Source: Lachnospiraceae bacterium (GTDB lineage Bacteria; Bacillota; Clostridia; Lachnospirales; Lachnospiraceae). Taken from it: 64,000 bases of DNA. Shown here in pieces: positions 6,824-13,885 of this stretch (its first letter is position 1; each line of letters begins with the position of its first letter). The notes under the pieces were generated by a model that made no database searches, had not been told where the DNA came from, and saw only the letters and a program-made list of their open reading frames with translations. Position numbers and translations under genes: made by a program. The stretch covers positions 62,001 to 126,000 of the forward strand of contig JAAWJI010000004.1 of assembly GCA_022796795.1 (NCBI GenBank), in the 5' to 3' direction.

Positions 6824-7147
6824 ATGGAACTAAGCATTGAAGAAATCCGCAGTATATGCGCTCTTGAAAATATCGAAATCACCTTACATGCTTCCAAAAG
6901 GCTGGAGCAACGCGGTATTTTCATAGAAGATGTCATATCCTGCATACAGAGCGGGGAAATAATAGAACAATATCCGACCGATTACCCCTATCCAAGTTGC
7001 TTGATTCTCGGTCTGTCTATCGGACAGCAGCATTTACATGTTGTGGTTGGCAGTGATCTGAAAGTGTTATGGATTATAACTGCCTACTTCCCAAGTTTGC
7101 AAAAATGGGAAGATGACTTTAAAACCAGAAAGGGGAATAACTTATGA
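6824..7147 (+). CDS. DUF4258 protein, putative toxin of an MqsA-type pair
   Basis: A 107-residue protein with the DUF4258 pattern: ITLHASKRLEQRGIFIEDVI (His and Arg conserved), GEIIEQYPTDYPYPSCLIL, and HVVVGSDLKVLWIITAYFP. The family shares a compact fold with BrnT/RelE-like toxins and is often coded just before a YgiT-type zinc-finger protein, as here (ATGA overlap). GAAGGGA sits nine bases before the ATG. Toxin activity is inferred from the pairing. Confidence 0.82.
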   Translation: MELSIEEIRSICALENIEITLHASKRLEQRGIFIEDVISCIQSGEIIEQYPTDYPYPSCLILGLSIGQQHLHVVVGSDLKVLWIITAYFPSLQKWEDDFKTRKGNNL

Positions 7148-7371
7148 CTTGCCTTATGTGTAAAGGGGATGTACAAAAAGCTATCACATCATATATGACA
7201 GAATATAACGGCTGCTATATTATTATTAAAAATGTGCCCTGTTCAAAATGCATGCAATGCGGAGAGGAATATTTGAATGGGGTTACCCTTAAAAAAATAG
7301 AAAATATCCTCGAAAAACTCAAAGGACTTTTGACCGAAATCGCTGTTGTGGATTATAATACTGCAGCTTAA
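7144..7371 (+). CDS. YgiT/MqsA-type zinc-finger antitoxin
   Basis: A 75-residue protein with two CxxC pairs, CLMCKGD near the start and CSKCMQCGEEY in the middle, forming the YgiT/MqsA N-terminal zinc finger. The C-terminal Xre DNA-binding half of full MqsA is absent. It overlaps the DUF4258 gene by four bases and likely binds and blocks that protein. The operon ends at hairpin repeat C. Confidence 0.85.
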   Translation: MTCLMCKGDVQKAITSYMTEYNGCYIIIKNVPCSKCMQCGEEYLNGVTLKKIENILEKLKGLLTEIAVVDYNTAA

Positions 7372-7383
7372 TCCAAAACAAAA

Positions 7384-7423
7384 CCGCCCGGTGTTACCAG
7401 CACCGAACGGCTTTAGATATATC
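7384..7423 (+). repeat. Module-boundary hairpin repeat, copy C
   Basis: CGCCCGGTGTTACCAGCACC then GAACGGC, able to fold as GCC-CGGTG...CACCG-GGC. It is the best-paired of the three copies and may terminate transcription from the DUF4258/MqsA operon. Confidence 0.62.
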
Positions 7424-7432
7424 CCAAGAGGG

Positions 7433-7469
7433 GATACAATAGGTCTCTCAAACCTACAAATATTGTATC
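7433..7469 (+). promoter_or_regulatory. Integrase leader hairpin
   Basis: GATACAATAGGT, a 7-base loop, ACCTA, then TATTGTATC forms a strong stem-loop about 80 bases before the integrase. Partial copies follow repeats A and B. It could attenuate integrase expression or bind an excisionase. Confidence 0.5.
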
Positions 7470-7550
7470 ACCTCCGGGAACATCCAGTCAACCAGAAAAA
7501 CTGTCTGGGTGTTATTTTTATACCCATTTTTACCAAAGGAGGATGATACC

Positions 7551-8546
7551 ATGAAGATCGAGAAACTGCCATCCGGCTCCTACCGAATCCGAAAAATGTA
7601 TCAGGGGAAAATATATACAGTCGTGTTCGATCGAAAACCCACGCAAAAGGAAGCTATGATGGCCATGGCTAAGGAATTGGAAAAAATTCAGACCAAACAT
7701 AAAAGCATGACATTTCAGGAAGCCGCAGATGAATACATAGAATCCAAAAGAAATGTCTTATCTCCCAGCACAATAGGAGGCTACTCCAATATCCTGGCCC
7801 ACCTTGAAAATACCTTTAGACAAAAAAATGTACATGACATAGAGGCCTATGATGTGCAAAAGGAAATAAACCGCCTGGCAAAGGCTCATGGCCCCAAGAC
7901 CGTGAGAAACTACCATGGCTTTATCTCTGCTGTGCTAGGTATGTTTTGTCCGAATCTTAAGCTAAGCACTACCCTGCCACAAAAGCGAAAATCTGAACCT
8001 TACATCCCTTCTGACCAAGATGTAAAGTTGGTGATAGAAGCATCCCGGGGAACCGTTTATGAAATTCCAATTATACTTGCCTGTTACGGGATGCGGCGCT
8101 CAGAGATATGTGCACTGACATTAGGAGACATAAATGGGGATGTTGTAAATATTGATAAAGCAAAGGTACAAGATCAAGATGGAAACTGGGTGATAAAATC
8201 CACAAAAACAACAGCCAGTACAAGACAAATTATCATACCGGAGCCTGTCGCAAAAAAGATCCAGGATCAGGGATACATATACAAGGGGAGTCCCTGTAGC
8301 ATTACCAAATTTCTTGCATCTGCCCAAGATGCATTGAATATCCCAAGATTCTCCATACACAAATTAAGACATTATTTTGCATCAAAAATGAGCTCAATGA
8401 ATGTTCCAGAAGCAGACATTTTAAAGCTGGGCGGATGGGAATCAGACCACATTATGAAATCTGTGTATCGACATTCCATGATGGAAAAGGAAGAAGAGAG
8501 AAAAAGAGAGGCTGCACGGAAACTGCAACAGTCAATTTTCTACTAA
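7551..8546 (+). CDS. int: Tyrosine recombinase (integrase)
   Basis: A 331-residue phage-type integrase. Residues ~1-48 form a short basic beta-rich arm-binding domain, ~52-135 the SAM-like core-binding domain, and ~150-325 the catalytic domain. Catalytic residues are visible: Arg183 in GMRRSEICAL, His270 and Arg273 in HKLRHYFASK, Trp296 in GGWESDH and Tyr306 in VYRH. AAAGGAGGATGATACC precedes the ATG. It sits 77 bases from the right repeat and would recombine the attachment sites in the tRNA-Lys 3' end. All active-site residues are intact. Confidence 0.96.
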   Translation: MKIEKLPSGSYRIRKMYQGKIYTVVFDRKPTQKEAMMAMAKELEKIQTKHKSMTFQEAADEYIESKRNVLSPSTIGGYSNILAHLENTFRQKNVHDIEAYDVQKEINRLAKAHGPKTVRNYHGFISAVLGMFCPNLKLSTTLPQKRKSEPYIPSDQDVKLVIEASRGTVYEIPIILACYGMRRSEICALTLGDINGDVVNIDKAKVQDQDGNWVIKSTKTTASTRQIIIPEPVAKKIQDQGYIYKGSPCSITKFLASAQDALNIPRFSIHKLRHYFASKMSSMNVPEADILKLGGWESDHIMKSVYRHSMMEKEEERKREAARKLQQSIFY

Positions 8547-8623
8547 TTTTCATGACAAATTCATGACAAAAAAGTGTATTACAACGAATACTTCGTTACT
8601 ATCCAAACAAATATTTCACTCAC

Positions 8624-8714
8624 AAAAAATGGCGGAAATCCAAGGTTTTCTAAGGATTTCCGCCATTTTTTCAGCTTATCTGTGAATGAGGCATCGGGGA
8701 TTCGAACCCCGGAC
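8624..8714. repeat. Right attachment-site direct repeat (attR-like) with bidirectional terminator
   Basis: Second copy of 2519..2608. Here the hairpin is perfect: AAAAAATGGCGGAAATCC, a 10-base loop, GGATTTCCGCCATTTTTT. It acts as terminator of the tRNA cluster on the minus strand and, symmetrically, of the integrase transcript. It runs into the 3' part of tRNA-Lys. Confidence 0.87.
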
Positions 8715-8759
8715 AACTTGATTAAAAGTCAAGTGCTCTACCGACTGAGCTAATACCCC
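8687..8759 (-). tRNA. tRNA-Lys (TTT)
   Basis: A 73-base cloverleaf: acceptor GGGGTAT/ATGCCTC, D-stem GCTC/GAGC, anticodon loop CTTTTAA, T-arm CGGGG-TTCGAAT-CCCCG, discriminator A, no encoded CCA. It is the last tRNA of the cluster and the integration target of the adjacent element; its 3' end was probably supplied by the element. Confidence 0.96.
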
Positions 8760-8824
8760 GTCTCTGTAAAATTGTGATGCAGCTGTCTGGGTTATCCACA
8801 GGCTTTGCTCTTTGCATCTCCCAA

Positions 8825-8896
8825 CTGGGCTAGCTGGATTTGAACCAGCGAATGCAGGAGTCAAAGTCCTGTGCCTTACCGCTTGGCGATAGCCCA
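8825..8896 (-). tRNA. tRNA-Gln (TTG)
   Basis: A 72-base cloverleaf: acceptor TGGGCTA/TAGCCCA, anticodon stem CAGGA/TCCTG with loop CTTTGAC, T-arm GCTGG-TTCAAAT-CCAGC, discriminator G, no encoded CCA. Confidence 0.95.
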
Positions 8897-8902
8897 TCAA
8901 AG

Positions 8903-8976
8903 GGTGGATAAAGGGATTCGAACCCTTGGCCTCCAGAGCCACAATCTGGCGCGCTAACCAACTGCGCTATACCCAC
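8903..8976 (-). tRNA. tRNA-His (GTG)
   Basis: A 74-base cloverleaf: acceptor GTGGGTA/TATCCAC, anticodon stem CCAGA/TCTGG with loop TTGTGGC, T-arm AAGGG-TTCGAAT-CCCTT. The extra G-1 expected of tRNA-His is encoded at 8977 and can pair with discriminator C. Confidence 0.95.
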
Positions 8977-9001
8977 CATATCAATGCCTAGCTTAGGCAA
9001 A

Positions 9002-9075
<74 letters not shown>

Positions 9076-9172
9076 AGACTATGCGAAAAACATGTCCATC
9101 CGGCGCAGCATCCGCGCTGGCAGATCGGATCCGCTTTCGCACAAAGAGCTTTTATGCTCTGTGCACAAGGCA

Positions 9173-9243
9173 AGCGGGTGATGGGAATCGAACCCACATA
9201 TCCAGCTTGGAAGGCTGGTGTTCTACCACTGAACTACACCCGC
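9173..9243 (-). tRNA. tRNA-Gly (TCC)
   Basis: A 71-base cloverleaf: acceptor GCGGGTG/CACCCGC, D-stem GTTC/GAAC, anticodon stem CCAGC/GCTGG with loop CTTCCAA, T-loop TTCGATT, discriminator T. Confidence 0.95.
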
Positions 9244-9262
9244 ATGACATCCGGTAAATATA

Positions 9263-9337
9263 TCGGGGTGACAGGATTCGAACCTGCGACCTCCTGGTCC
9301 CAAACCAGGCGCTCTAGCCAAGCTGAGCCACACCCCG
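9263..9337 (-). tRNA. tRNA-Pro (TGG)
   Basis: A 75-base cloverleaf: acceptor CGGGGTG/CACCCCG, anticodon stem CCTGG/CCAGG with loop TTTGGGA, T-arm GCAGG-TTCGAAT-CCTGT, discriminator A. It is the first tRNA after the cluster promoter. Confidence 0.95.
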
Positions 9338-9368
9338 TATCGCAGTCTTCTACCGTGACGCAAGGTAT

Positions 9369-9397
9369 ATTCTACTATACCAGTTCCCAAATGTCAA
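9369..9397 (-). promoter_or_regulatory. tRNA cluster promoter
   Basis: TTGACA (9397..9392), 17 bases, TAGAAT (9374..9369), about 30 bases before tRNA-Pro. A strong sigma-A promoter likely driving all six tRNAs. Confidence 0.8.
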
Positions 9398-9427
9398 CAA
9401 TATTTTCAAATTTATTGATAAAATTTT

Positions 9428-9907
9428 CTATAAATAATTAATCGTATAATGAAGCTGCCCCTCCCGGTCCAGCTCTATGATCAGATAGCTGGGCCTGCGT
9501 CCTTCCTGCCGGGGATAGGAAAGGCTACCCGGATTGCAGACCGCCACGCCCTTCTGTACATCCACCAGGGGCTTGTGGGTATGCCCAAACAGCACCACGT
9601 CGCAGCCTCTGTCTCTGGCCTCCTGACGAATTTCCTTGGCCCCCATAAACACATAGTAATAATGTCCATGGGTCAGCATCACCCGGTGTTCGCCGATCAT
9701 AAACTCTTCCTCCCGCTCCAGGTCAGAGAAGAAATCATTGTTTCCTGCCACCATGTGAACCGGGCAGGATACCAGAGAGCGGATATAGTCTTCACTGCCC
9801 TCTATGTCCCCGCAGTGCACCAGCATGTCCACTGGTCCCACCTGTTCCAGCACCTGCTCCAGGGTACGGTTTTTCCCGTGCGTGTCGCTGACTACCAATA
9901 TCTTCAT
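9428..9907 (-). CDS. YfcE/MJ0936-family metallophosphodiesterase
   Basis: A 159-residue calcineurin-like phosphoesterase. Metal-binding motifs are in order: DTHG (residues 8-11), CGDIEG (~32), GNND (~55), THGH (~79) and GHTH (~108). Single-domain proteins of this family hydrolyse phosphodiesters with Mn or similar metals; the physiological substrate is unclear. It overlaps the upstream nucleotide pyrophosphatase gene by four bases (ATGA), a common pairing in Firmicutes. Confidence 0.93.
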   Translation of the reverse strand: MKILVVSDTHGKNRTLEQVLEQVGPVDMLVHCGDIEGSEDYIRSLVSCPVHMVAGNNDFFSDLEREEEFMIGEHRVMLTHGHYYYVFMGAKEIRQEARDRGCDVVLFGHTHKPLVDVQKGVAVCNPGSLSYPRQEGRRPSYLIIELDREGQLHYTINYL

Positions 9908-10506
9908 CCCATATATTCCTCCAGCTTCTCCTTCATGCGGCGCAGGGCTTTTCCCCGATGGCTTAACTCATTTTTCTTTTCCAGGGAAAGTTCCGCAGTG
10001 GAACAGCCATACTCCGGCAGGTAAAAGATGGGATCATAGCCAAAGCCGCCCTCTCCCCGCTCTTCATAGCCGATCATGCCCTCTATAGTCTCTCTCACCA
10101 GAAGCACTTGTCCCTCCGGAAGCGCAGCTGCAATAGCGCAGACAAAGCGGGCTGTGCGCTGTTCCTCAGGCACTCCCTTCAGAAGATCCAGGATATGCTG
10201 ATTCTTTACCCGGTAGGAGGTATCATATCCCATGTAGCGGGCAGAATGTACCCCGGGCTCCTGATGCAGATAGTCCACCTCCAGACCGGAATCATCTGCC
10301 AAGACAATGGCATCTGTAAGCTTGGCAATCTCCCGGGCCTTAATGGCTGCATTTTCCTCAAAAGTCTCCCCGTCCTCCACAATATCTGCGTGAATTCCGG
10401 CCTCCCGCAAAGACAAAAGCTCCACCTTTGGATCCTCCAGGATCTTTCGTATTTCTTTCATCTTCCCTTCATTTTCCGTTGCAAACACAATCCGCTTTTT
10501 CAGCAT
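9904..10506 (-). CDS. rdgB: XTP/dITP pyrophosphatase (RdgB/HAM1 family)
   Basis: A 200-residue house-cleaning enzyme that turns XTP, ITP and dITP into monophosphates, keeping deaminated purines out of DNA and RNA. Motifs: RIVFATENEGKMKEI at the N-terminus (substrate binding), FEENAAIKA, VLADDSGLEVDYL with the catalytic acidic residues, and GEGGFGYDPIFYLPE. The start at 10506 is preferred over a longer frame because GGGGGAGG lies about ten bases before this ATG. It is cotranscribed with the phosphodiesterase. Confidence 0.94.
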   Translation of the reverse strand: MLKKRIVFATENEGKMKEIRKILEDPKVELLSLREAGIHADIVEDGETFEENAAIKAREIAKLTDAIVLADDSGLEVDYLHQEPGVHSARYMGYDTSYRVKNQHILDLLKGVPEEQRTARFVCAIAAALPEGQVLLVRETIEGMIGYEERGEGGFGYDPIFYLPEYGCSTAELSLEKKNELSHRGKALRRMKEKLEEYMG

Positions 10507-10658
10507 TTCTTTTGTCCTCCCCCTGGCTTTTCTTCCTCTGTATCCTGTCCCCAAACACTGTTTTCTCACATGGCTCACATCTATGGTCTATCCACTTTGT
10601 CCTCCAGGCCCTGCTGCCGGCTTTCCACTTTTCCGGCTTTCCACTTTTCCAAATAGAT

Positions 10659-12065
10659 TTACGACCTGCTCACATAAGCCTTCAGGCACACATTACTCTG
10701 ACATTCCTCTTCCGCCCGGGACCACAGCTTTCCCTTGTCGCTGATATAGCTCTCCCCGTCCTCCAGAGTCACCGTGTACCGGGGATCCTCCTTCTGCTCA
10801 TATTCCACTGCAATAGGATAAACAGCATCCTTTGTGGTCATATGGACCACCAAGGCAAATCGCTGCCCCTGCTTCAAAGGAATGTTCCTGGAAAACTCCA
10901 CCGTGTAATATCCGCCGTACTGCAGATGCCCCTCGCCCACAAGGCTGCGCTTATTCAGAGACGCGGGATCCGTAAATTCCGAAACCACATACACCTCGTA
11001 GGTGCTCTCCGGCCCGGTGGCGTAAAATCCTGCAGCTTCCAGCTCCTCCGCCTGTTCCGCCGTATAAATACTGGAAAACCAGGCCTCCTCCGTATTATAT
11101 CCCACCTGTCCGGTCCAGCCGCACAGATCGCTTTGATATACGCCGTCAAAATATCCCGCATTCTCAATCCGGGTGTAGGCTGCCGTATTCTTTCCGATAT
11201 TGCTGTCATAGTAGGAGACGTAGAAGATCCCGGACTCCCCGAACTCTTCTCCCCAGCTGTTCTGGCAGATAAAGGCCCCGTCTCCCTCCGGCTGCTGCAA
11301 AAAGTTCTCCGCCGGGTAAGTATCGTCCCATCCGATCATCAATACGTCGTGGTTGGACTGCGTTTCCCCCAGATAGCAGTAGCTGCAGGCCTCCGGCGAA
11401 TAGGAGGCCGAGCTTCCATCCTCCTGGGTAAAATCCATGTAAATAGAGCTCTCCACTCCGCCGTACTGGAGAATGGTCCACTTGATCGCATCGTAATCCT
11501 TGTCTCCCAGAAACCGCACGTCCAGCACCTGCTTCACAGCATTCAATCCCTCCGGCGACACTCCGTCCCCGGAAGGGTCGTCCTCCTCTCGAACCGGCCC
11601 CTGCCAGGAGGTGAGATAAGCCACGGCCATGACGTAAGCGCCGCCTTCCTCCGGAGCAAAGGCGTAGCTGTTTTGGTATGTCATGTGATCCGCAGAAAGC
11701 ACCAGGTTTTCCCCTGGCAAAAGCGCGGACTCCAAAGCGCTGGTACCTGCATAGGCCCAGCAGTTATTCACCTGTTCCTGATCCTTGACCATTGGAGCGC
11801 GTCCCTCCTGCCGGTAGTCATAGACAGCGGGCAGCTCCTCAGGAAGAGGCTTGGCTTCCGCCTCCTGCACCAGCTCCAATTCTGTTTCCGGCGCCATTTC
11901 CAAAACAGGCTCTATGGCAGCCAGACGCTCCTGGCCCTTTTCCAGGAACACAATGGCTCCCAGCTCCTCTTCTGCAAAGGGATGCTTCTCTTGAATCCAG
12001 ACCTCTGCGGTCATGAGCAGAAACAGAAAAAACACGCCCCCAAGAATTTTTTTCACAATCTTCAA
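10659..12065 (-). CDS. Secreted C1-family (papain-like) cysteine peptidase
   Basis: A 468-residue protein with an N-terminal signal or anchor helix (residues ~6-22), an acidic linker, and a papain-like domain from ~80. The catalytic set is visible: Gln98, Cys102 in NNCWAYAGTSALES, His239 in SNHDVLMIGWDD and Asn269 in CQNSWGEEFG. The C-terminal ~150 residues resemble the lectin-like beta domain often found behind gut clostridial C1 peptidases. It probably acts outside the cell. Its start overlaps the rRNA methyltransferase stop by four bases, an odd but tight operon for a secreted protease. Confidence 0.9.
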   Translation of the reverse strand: MKIVKKILGGVFFLFLLMTAEVWIQEKHPFAEEELGAIVFLEKGQERLAAIEPVLEMAPETELELVQEAEAKPLPEELPAVYDYRQEGRAPMVKDQEQVNNCWAYAGTSALESALLPGENLVLSADHMTYQNSYAFAPEEGGAYVMAVAYLTSWQGPVREEDDPSGDGVSPEGLNAVKQVLDVRFLGDKDYDAIKWTILQYGGVESSIYMDFTQEDGSSASYSPEACSYCYLGETQSNHDVLMIGWDDTYPAENFLQQPEGDGAFICQNSWGEEFGESGIFYVSYYDSNIGKNTAAYTRIENAGYFDGVYQSDLCGWTGQVGYNTEEAWFSSIYTAEQAEELEAAGFYATGPESTYEVYVVSEFTDPASLNKRSLVGEGHLQYGGYYTVEFSRNIPLKQGQRFALVVHMTTKDAVYPIAVEYEQKEDPRYTVTLEDGESYISDKGKLWSRAEEECQSNVCLKAYVSRS

Positions 12066-13228
12066 TGGGTCTGTTCGCTCCTATCTTCTCGTTTCGGCGG
12101 CTTTGGCCCCAAAAACTGATAAAAATACGTTTTCAACATTCCATTATAAATTTTCCGGTTTCGGTCTGCCTGGCGGCCCATATCCCGCTGTGCGTTTTCA
12201 TAGCTGGTAATCACATAGGCAGACCAGGTATCAAGCCGCCCCAGGGCATCCCCCAGCTCCCCATACAGAACCGGCAGATGTTCCCGCTCCTCCAGACGCT
12301 CCCCATAGGGCGGATTGGTAATCACAAAGCCGTATTTTTTCGGATGGCTCAATTCCTTTACGGGCCGTTGCTGAAAATGGATCATGTGCTCCACGCCAGC
12401 TTCCCGGGCGTTTTCCCGGGCTGCCTTCACCACCGCCCCGTCAAGGTCATATCCCTGAATGTCCACGGAAACCTGGTCGTCCATAAGATCCTGGGCCTCG
12501 TCCACTGCCTGATACCACAGGCTTCTCCCCATCAGGTTTGTCCAGCGCTCTGCCGTAAAGGCGCGGTTCATGCCAGGCGCTATGTGAGCAGCCATCATGG
12601 CTGCCTCTATGGGAAAGGTTCCGCTTCCACAGAAGGGATCTACCAGAATCCGGTCCTGCTTCCAGGGGGTCAGCAGGATCAGCGCTGCCGCCAGGGTCTC
12701 CGTAATGGGGGCCTTGCTGGTCAGCTGGCGATAGCCCCGTTTATGTAGCGAGATTCCTGAGGTATCGATTCCCAAAGTCGCTTCGTCCTTCAGAAATGTC
12801 ACACGCACAGGATATTCCTCGCCGTCCTCCGCAAACCAGCTCAAGTGATAATGCTCCCTCATCCGCTCTACCATCGCCTTTTTTACAATAGACTGAATGT
12901 CAGAGGGACTAAAAAGCCGGCTTTTAATGGATGTCGCTTTTGTAACCCAAAATTTTGCATTTGCCGGAAGATATCGCTCCCAGGGAATCGCTTTTGTCTG
13001 CTCAAAGAGCTCATCAAAGGTCACCGCCCGGAATTTTCCCACCCGCAGCAGCACCCGCTCCGCAGTCCGAAGAAAGATATTGGCCCGGCAGATTCCCGCT
13101 GCGTCGGCCCGGAAGGTCACCTTCCCGTCCTCCACCAGAGTAATCTCATAGCCCAGATCCTGTATTTCTCTCTTCAGCACCGCCTCCAGACCAAAATGAC
13201 AGGGTGCGATCAGTTCAAATGTCTCCAT
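12062..13228 (-). CDS. THUMP-domain class I RNA methyltransferase (RlmL/YpsC-like)
   Basis: A 388-residue N2-guanine-type RNA methyltransferase. An N-terminal ferredoxin-like and THUMP region (residues ~1-160) binds RNA. The Rossmann methyltransferase follows, with SAM loop VDPFCGSGTFPIEAA and catalytic motif FVITNPPYGERL. The C-terminal YKTYFYQF-like end is usual for the YpsC group. GGGAGAT lies just before the ATG. The family modifies 23S rRNA; the exact base cannot be told from sequence. The secreted peptidase overlaps its 3' end. Confidence 0.92.
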   Translation of the reverse strand: METFELIAPCHFGLEAVLKREIQDLGYEITLVEDGKVTFRADAAGICRANIFLRTAERVLLRVGKFRAVTFDELFEQTKAIPWERYLPANAKFWVTKATSIKSRLFSPSDIQSIVKKAMVERMREHYHLSWFAEDGEEYPVRVTFLKDEATLGIDTSGISLHKRGYRQLTSKAPITETLAAALILLTPWKQDRILVDPFCGSGTFPIEAAMMAAHIAPGMNRAFTAERWTNLMGRSLWYQAVDEAQDLMDDQVSVDIQGYDLDGAVVKAARENAREAGVEHMIHFQQRPVKELSHPKKYGFVITNPPYGERLEEREHLPVLYGELGDALGRLDTWSAYVITSYENAQRDMGRQADRNRKIYNGMLKTYFYQFLGPKPPKREDRSEQTH

Positions 13229-13374
13229 TCTATCTCCCGTTCTTTTTCCTATGAATTTTGTACCGTCTTGTCTCTTCCCCTTCTGTGCTTCACACTGCAG
13301 GGTACTTGAAAAGTATACGTTTTCTGTTTCCGGCTGTCAATACCCCGCCTCTAAACTTCTTTTTCCAGAAAGCT

Positions 13375-13701
13375 TCACTCTCTTCTCCTGCCTGTGCTGT
13401 AGCTCTCCACATTCTTACCGGAATAGGCCTGGATGCCTCCCACCACAGATTTGACATGAAATCCCTTTTCGCTCAGCTTTCTGGCCGCCATCAGGCTGGT
13501 AGCGCCCCGCTCGCAGTACAGGATCAGCTCCTGCCGCTTTAGAAGCGCCACACCTTCCTCCAGCCGCTCATAGGGAATGCAAATGGCACCCTTCAGATGA
13601 CGTTTCCGATAATCGCGGGGTTCTCTGATGTCAATGACCACATAGTCCTTCCGGAATAGATATGCATCTACGTCCCGCGGGGAAATGGTCTCAAATTCCA
13701 T
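13375..13701 (-). CDS. Rhodanese-like domain protein
   Basis: A single-domain rhodanese of 108 residues: VVIDIREPRDYRKRHLKGAI is the CH2A-like region and LYCERGATS gives the active-site loop with Cys63. Such stand-alone proteins move sulfane sulfur or act as simple sulfurtransferases. It lies apart from its neighbours by 146-184 bases, so it is probably monocistronic. Confidence 0.9.
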   Translation of the reverse strand: MEFETISPRDVDAYLFRKDYVVIDIREPRDYRKRHLKGAICIPYERLEEGVALLKRQELILYCERGATSLMAARKLSEKGFHVKSVVGGIQAYSGKNVESYSTGRRRE

Positions 13702-13789
13702 ACCCTCACCCTCTATTCTATTATCAGATATCTTATACTATGCATAAAACCTGACACATGTGACAGGGAAACCAGGCACTTGACCTGAC

Positions 13790-13833
13790 AAAAAGAAGCC
13801 GCCGCAAATGACTCTGCGTGGCAGCTCCTTTTT
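13790..13833. terminator. Bidirectional rho-independent terminator
   Basis: GAAGCCGCC and GGCAGCTCC arms pair (with G-U) around a 16-base loop and are flanked by A-run and T-run, so the hairpin works on both strands. It sits behind the OYE-ADC gene. Confidence 0.75.
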
Positions 13834-13885
13834 CTCTTCCTATTCTATTAAATAAAGCACCGTATGTCCCTAAGCAGGGCGCATC

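Larger units (their letters stand above)
2519..8714. mobile_element. Integrative element in the 3' end of tRNA-Lys
   Basis: About 6.2 kb bounded by near-identical ~90-base direct repeats that contain the tRNA-Lys 3' end and its terminator. A tyrosine integrase sits next to the tRNA-side repeat. The interior is clearly more AT-rich than the backbone and holds a phage-type cI/cro switch, ImmA, several toxin-antitoxin or Uma2 modules and small unknown proteins. There are no visible replication, packaging or conjugation genes, so it is best described as a small integrative island or satellite that probably needs help to move. Integration at a tRNA 3' end that restores the tRNA is standard for tyrosine integrases. 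Confidence 0.88.

Noticed and set aside
10626-10660. Tandem CCGGCTTTCCACTTTT duplication between rdgB and the peptidase gene
   Set aside because: Only two copies of a 16-base unit; probably simple slippage with no evident role.
10428-12119. 563-codon open frame on the plus strand opposite the C1 peptidase and pyrophosphatase genes
   Set aside because: Composition is that of an antisense shadow (His/Leu/Arg-rich, no domain), and the opposite strand has two clear enzymes with intact motifs.
13749-13770. CTGACACATGTGACAG near-palindrome before the rhodanese gene
   Set aside because: Looks Crp/FNR-like at a glance, but there is no clear promoter at the right spacing and one arm base is mismatched; too weak to call.
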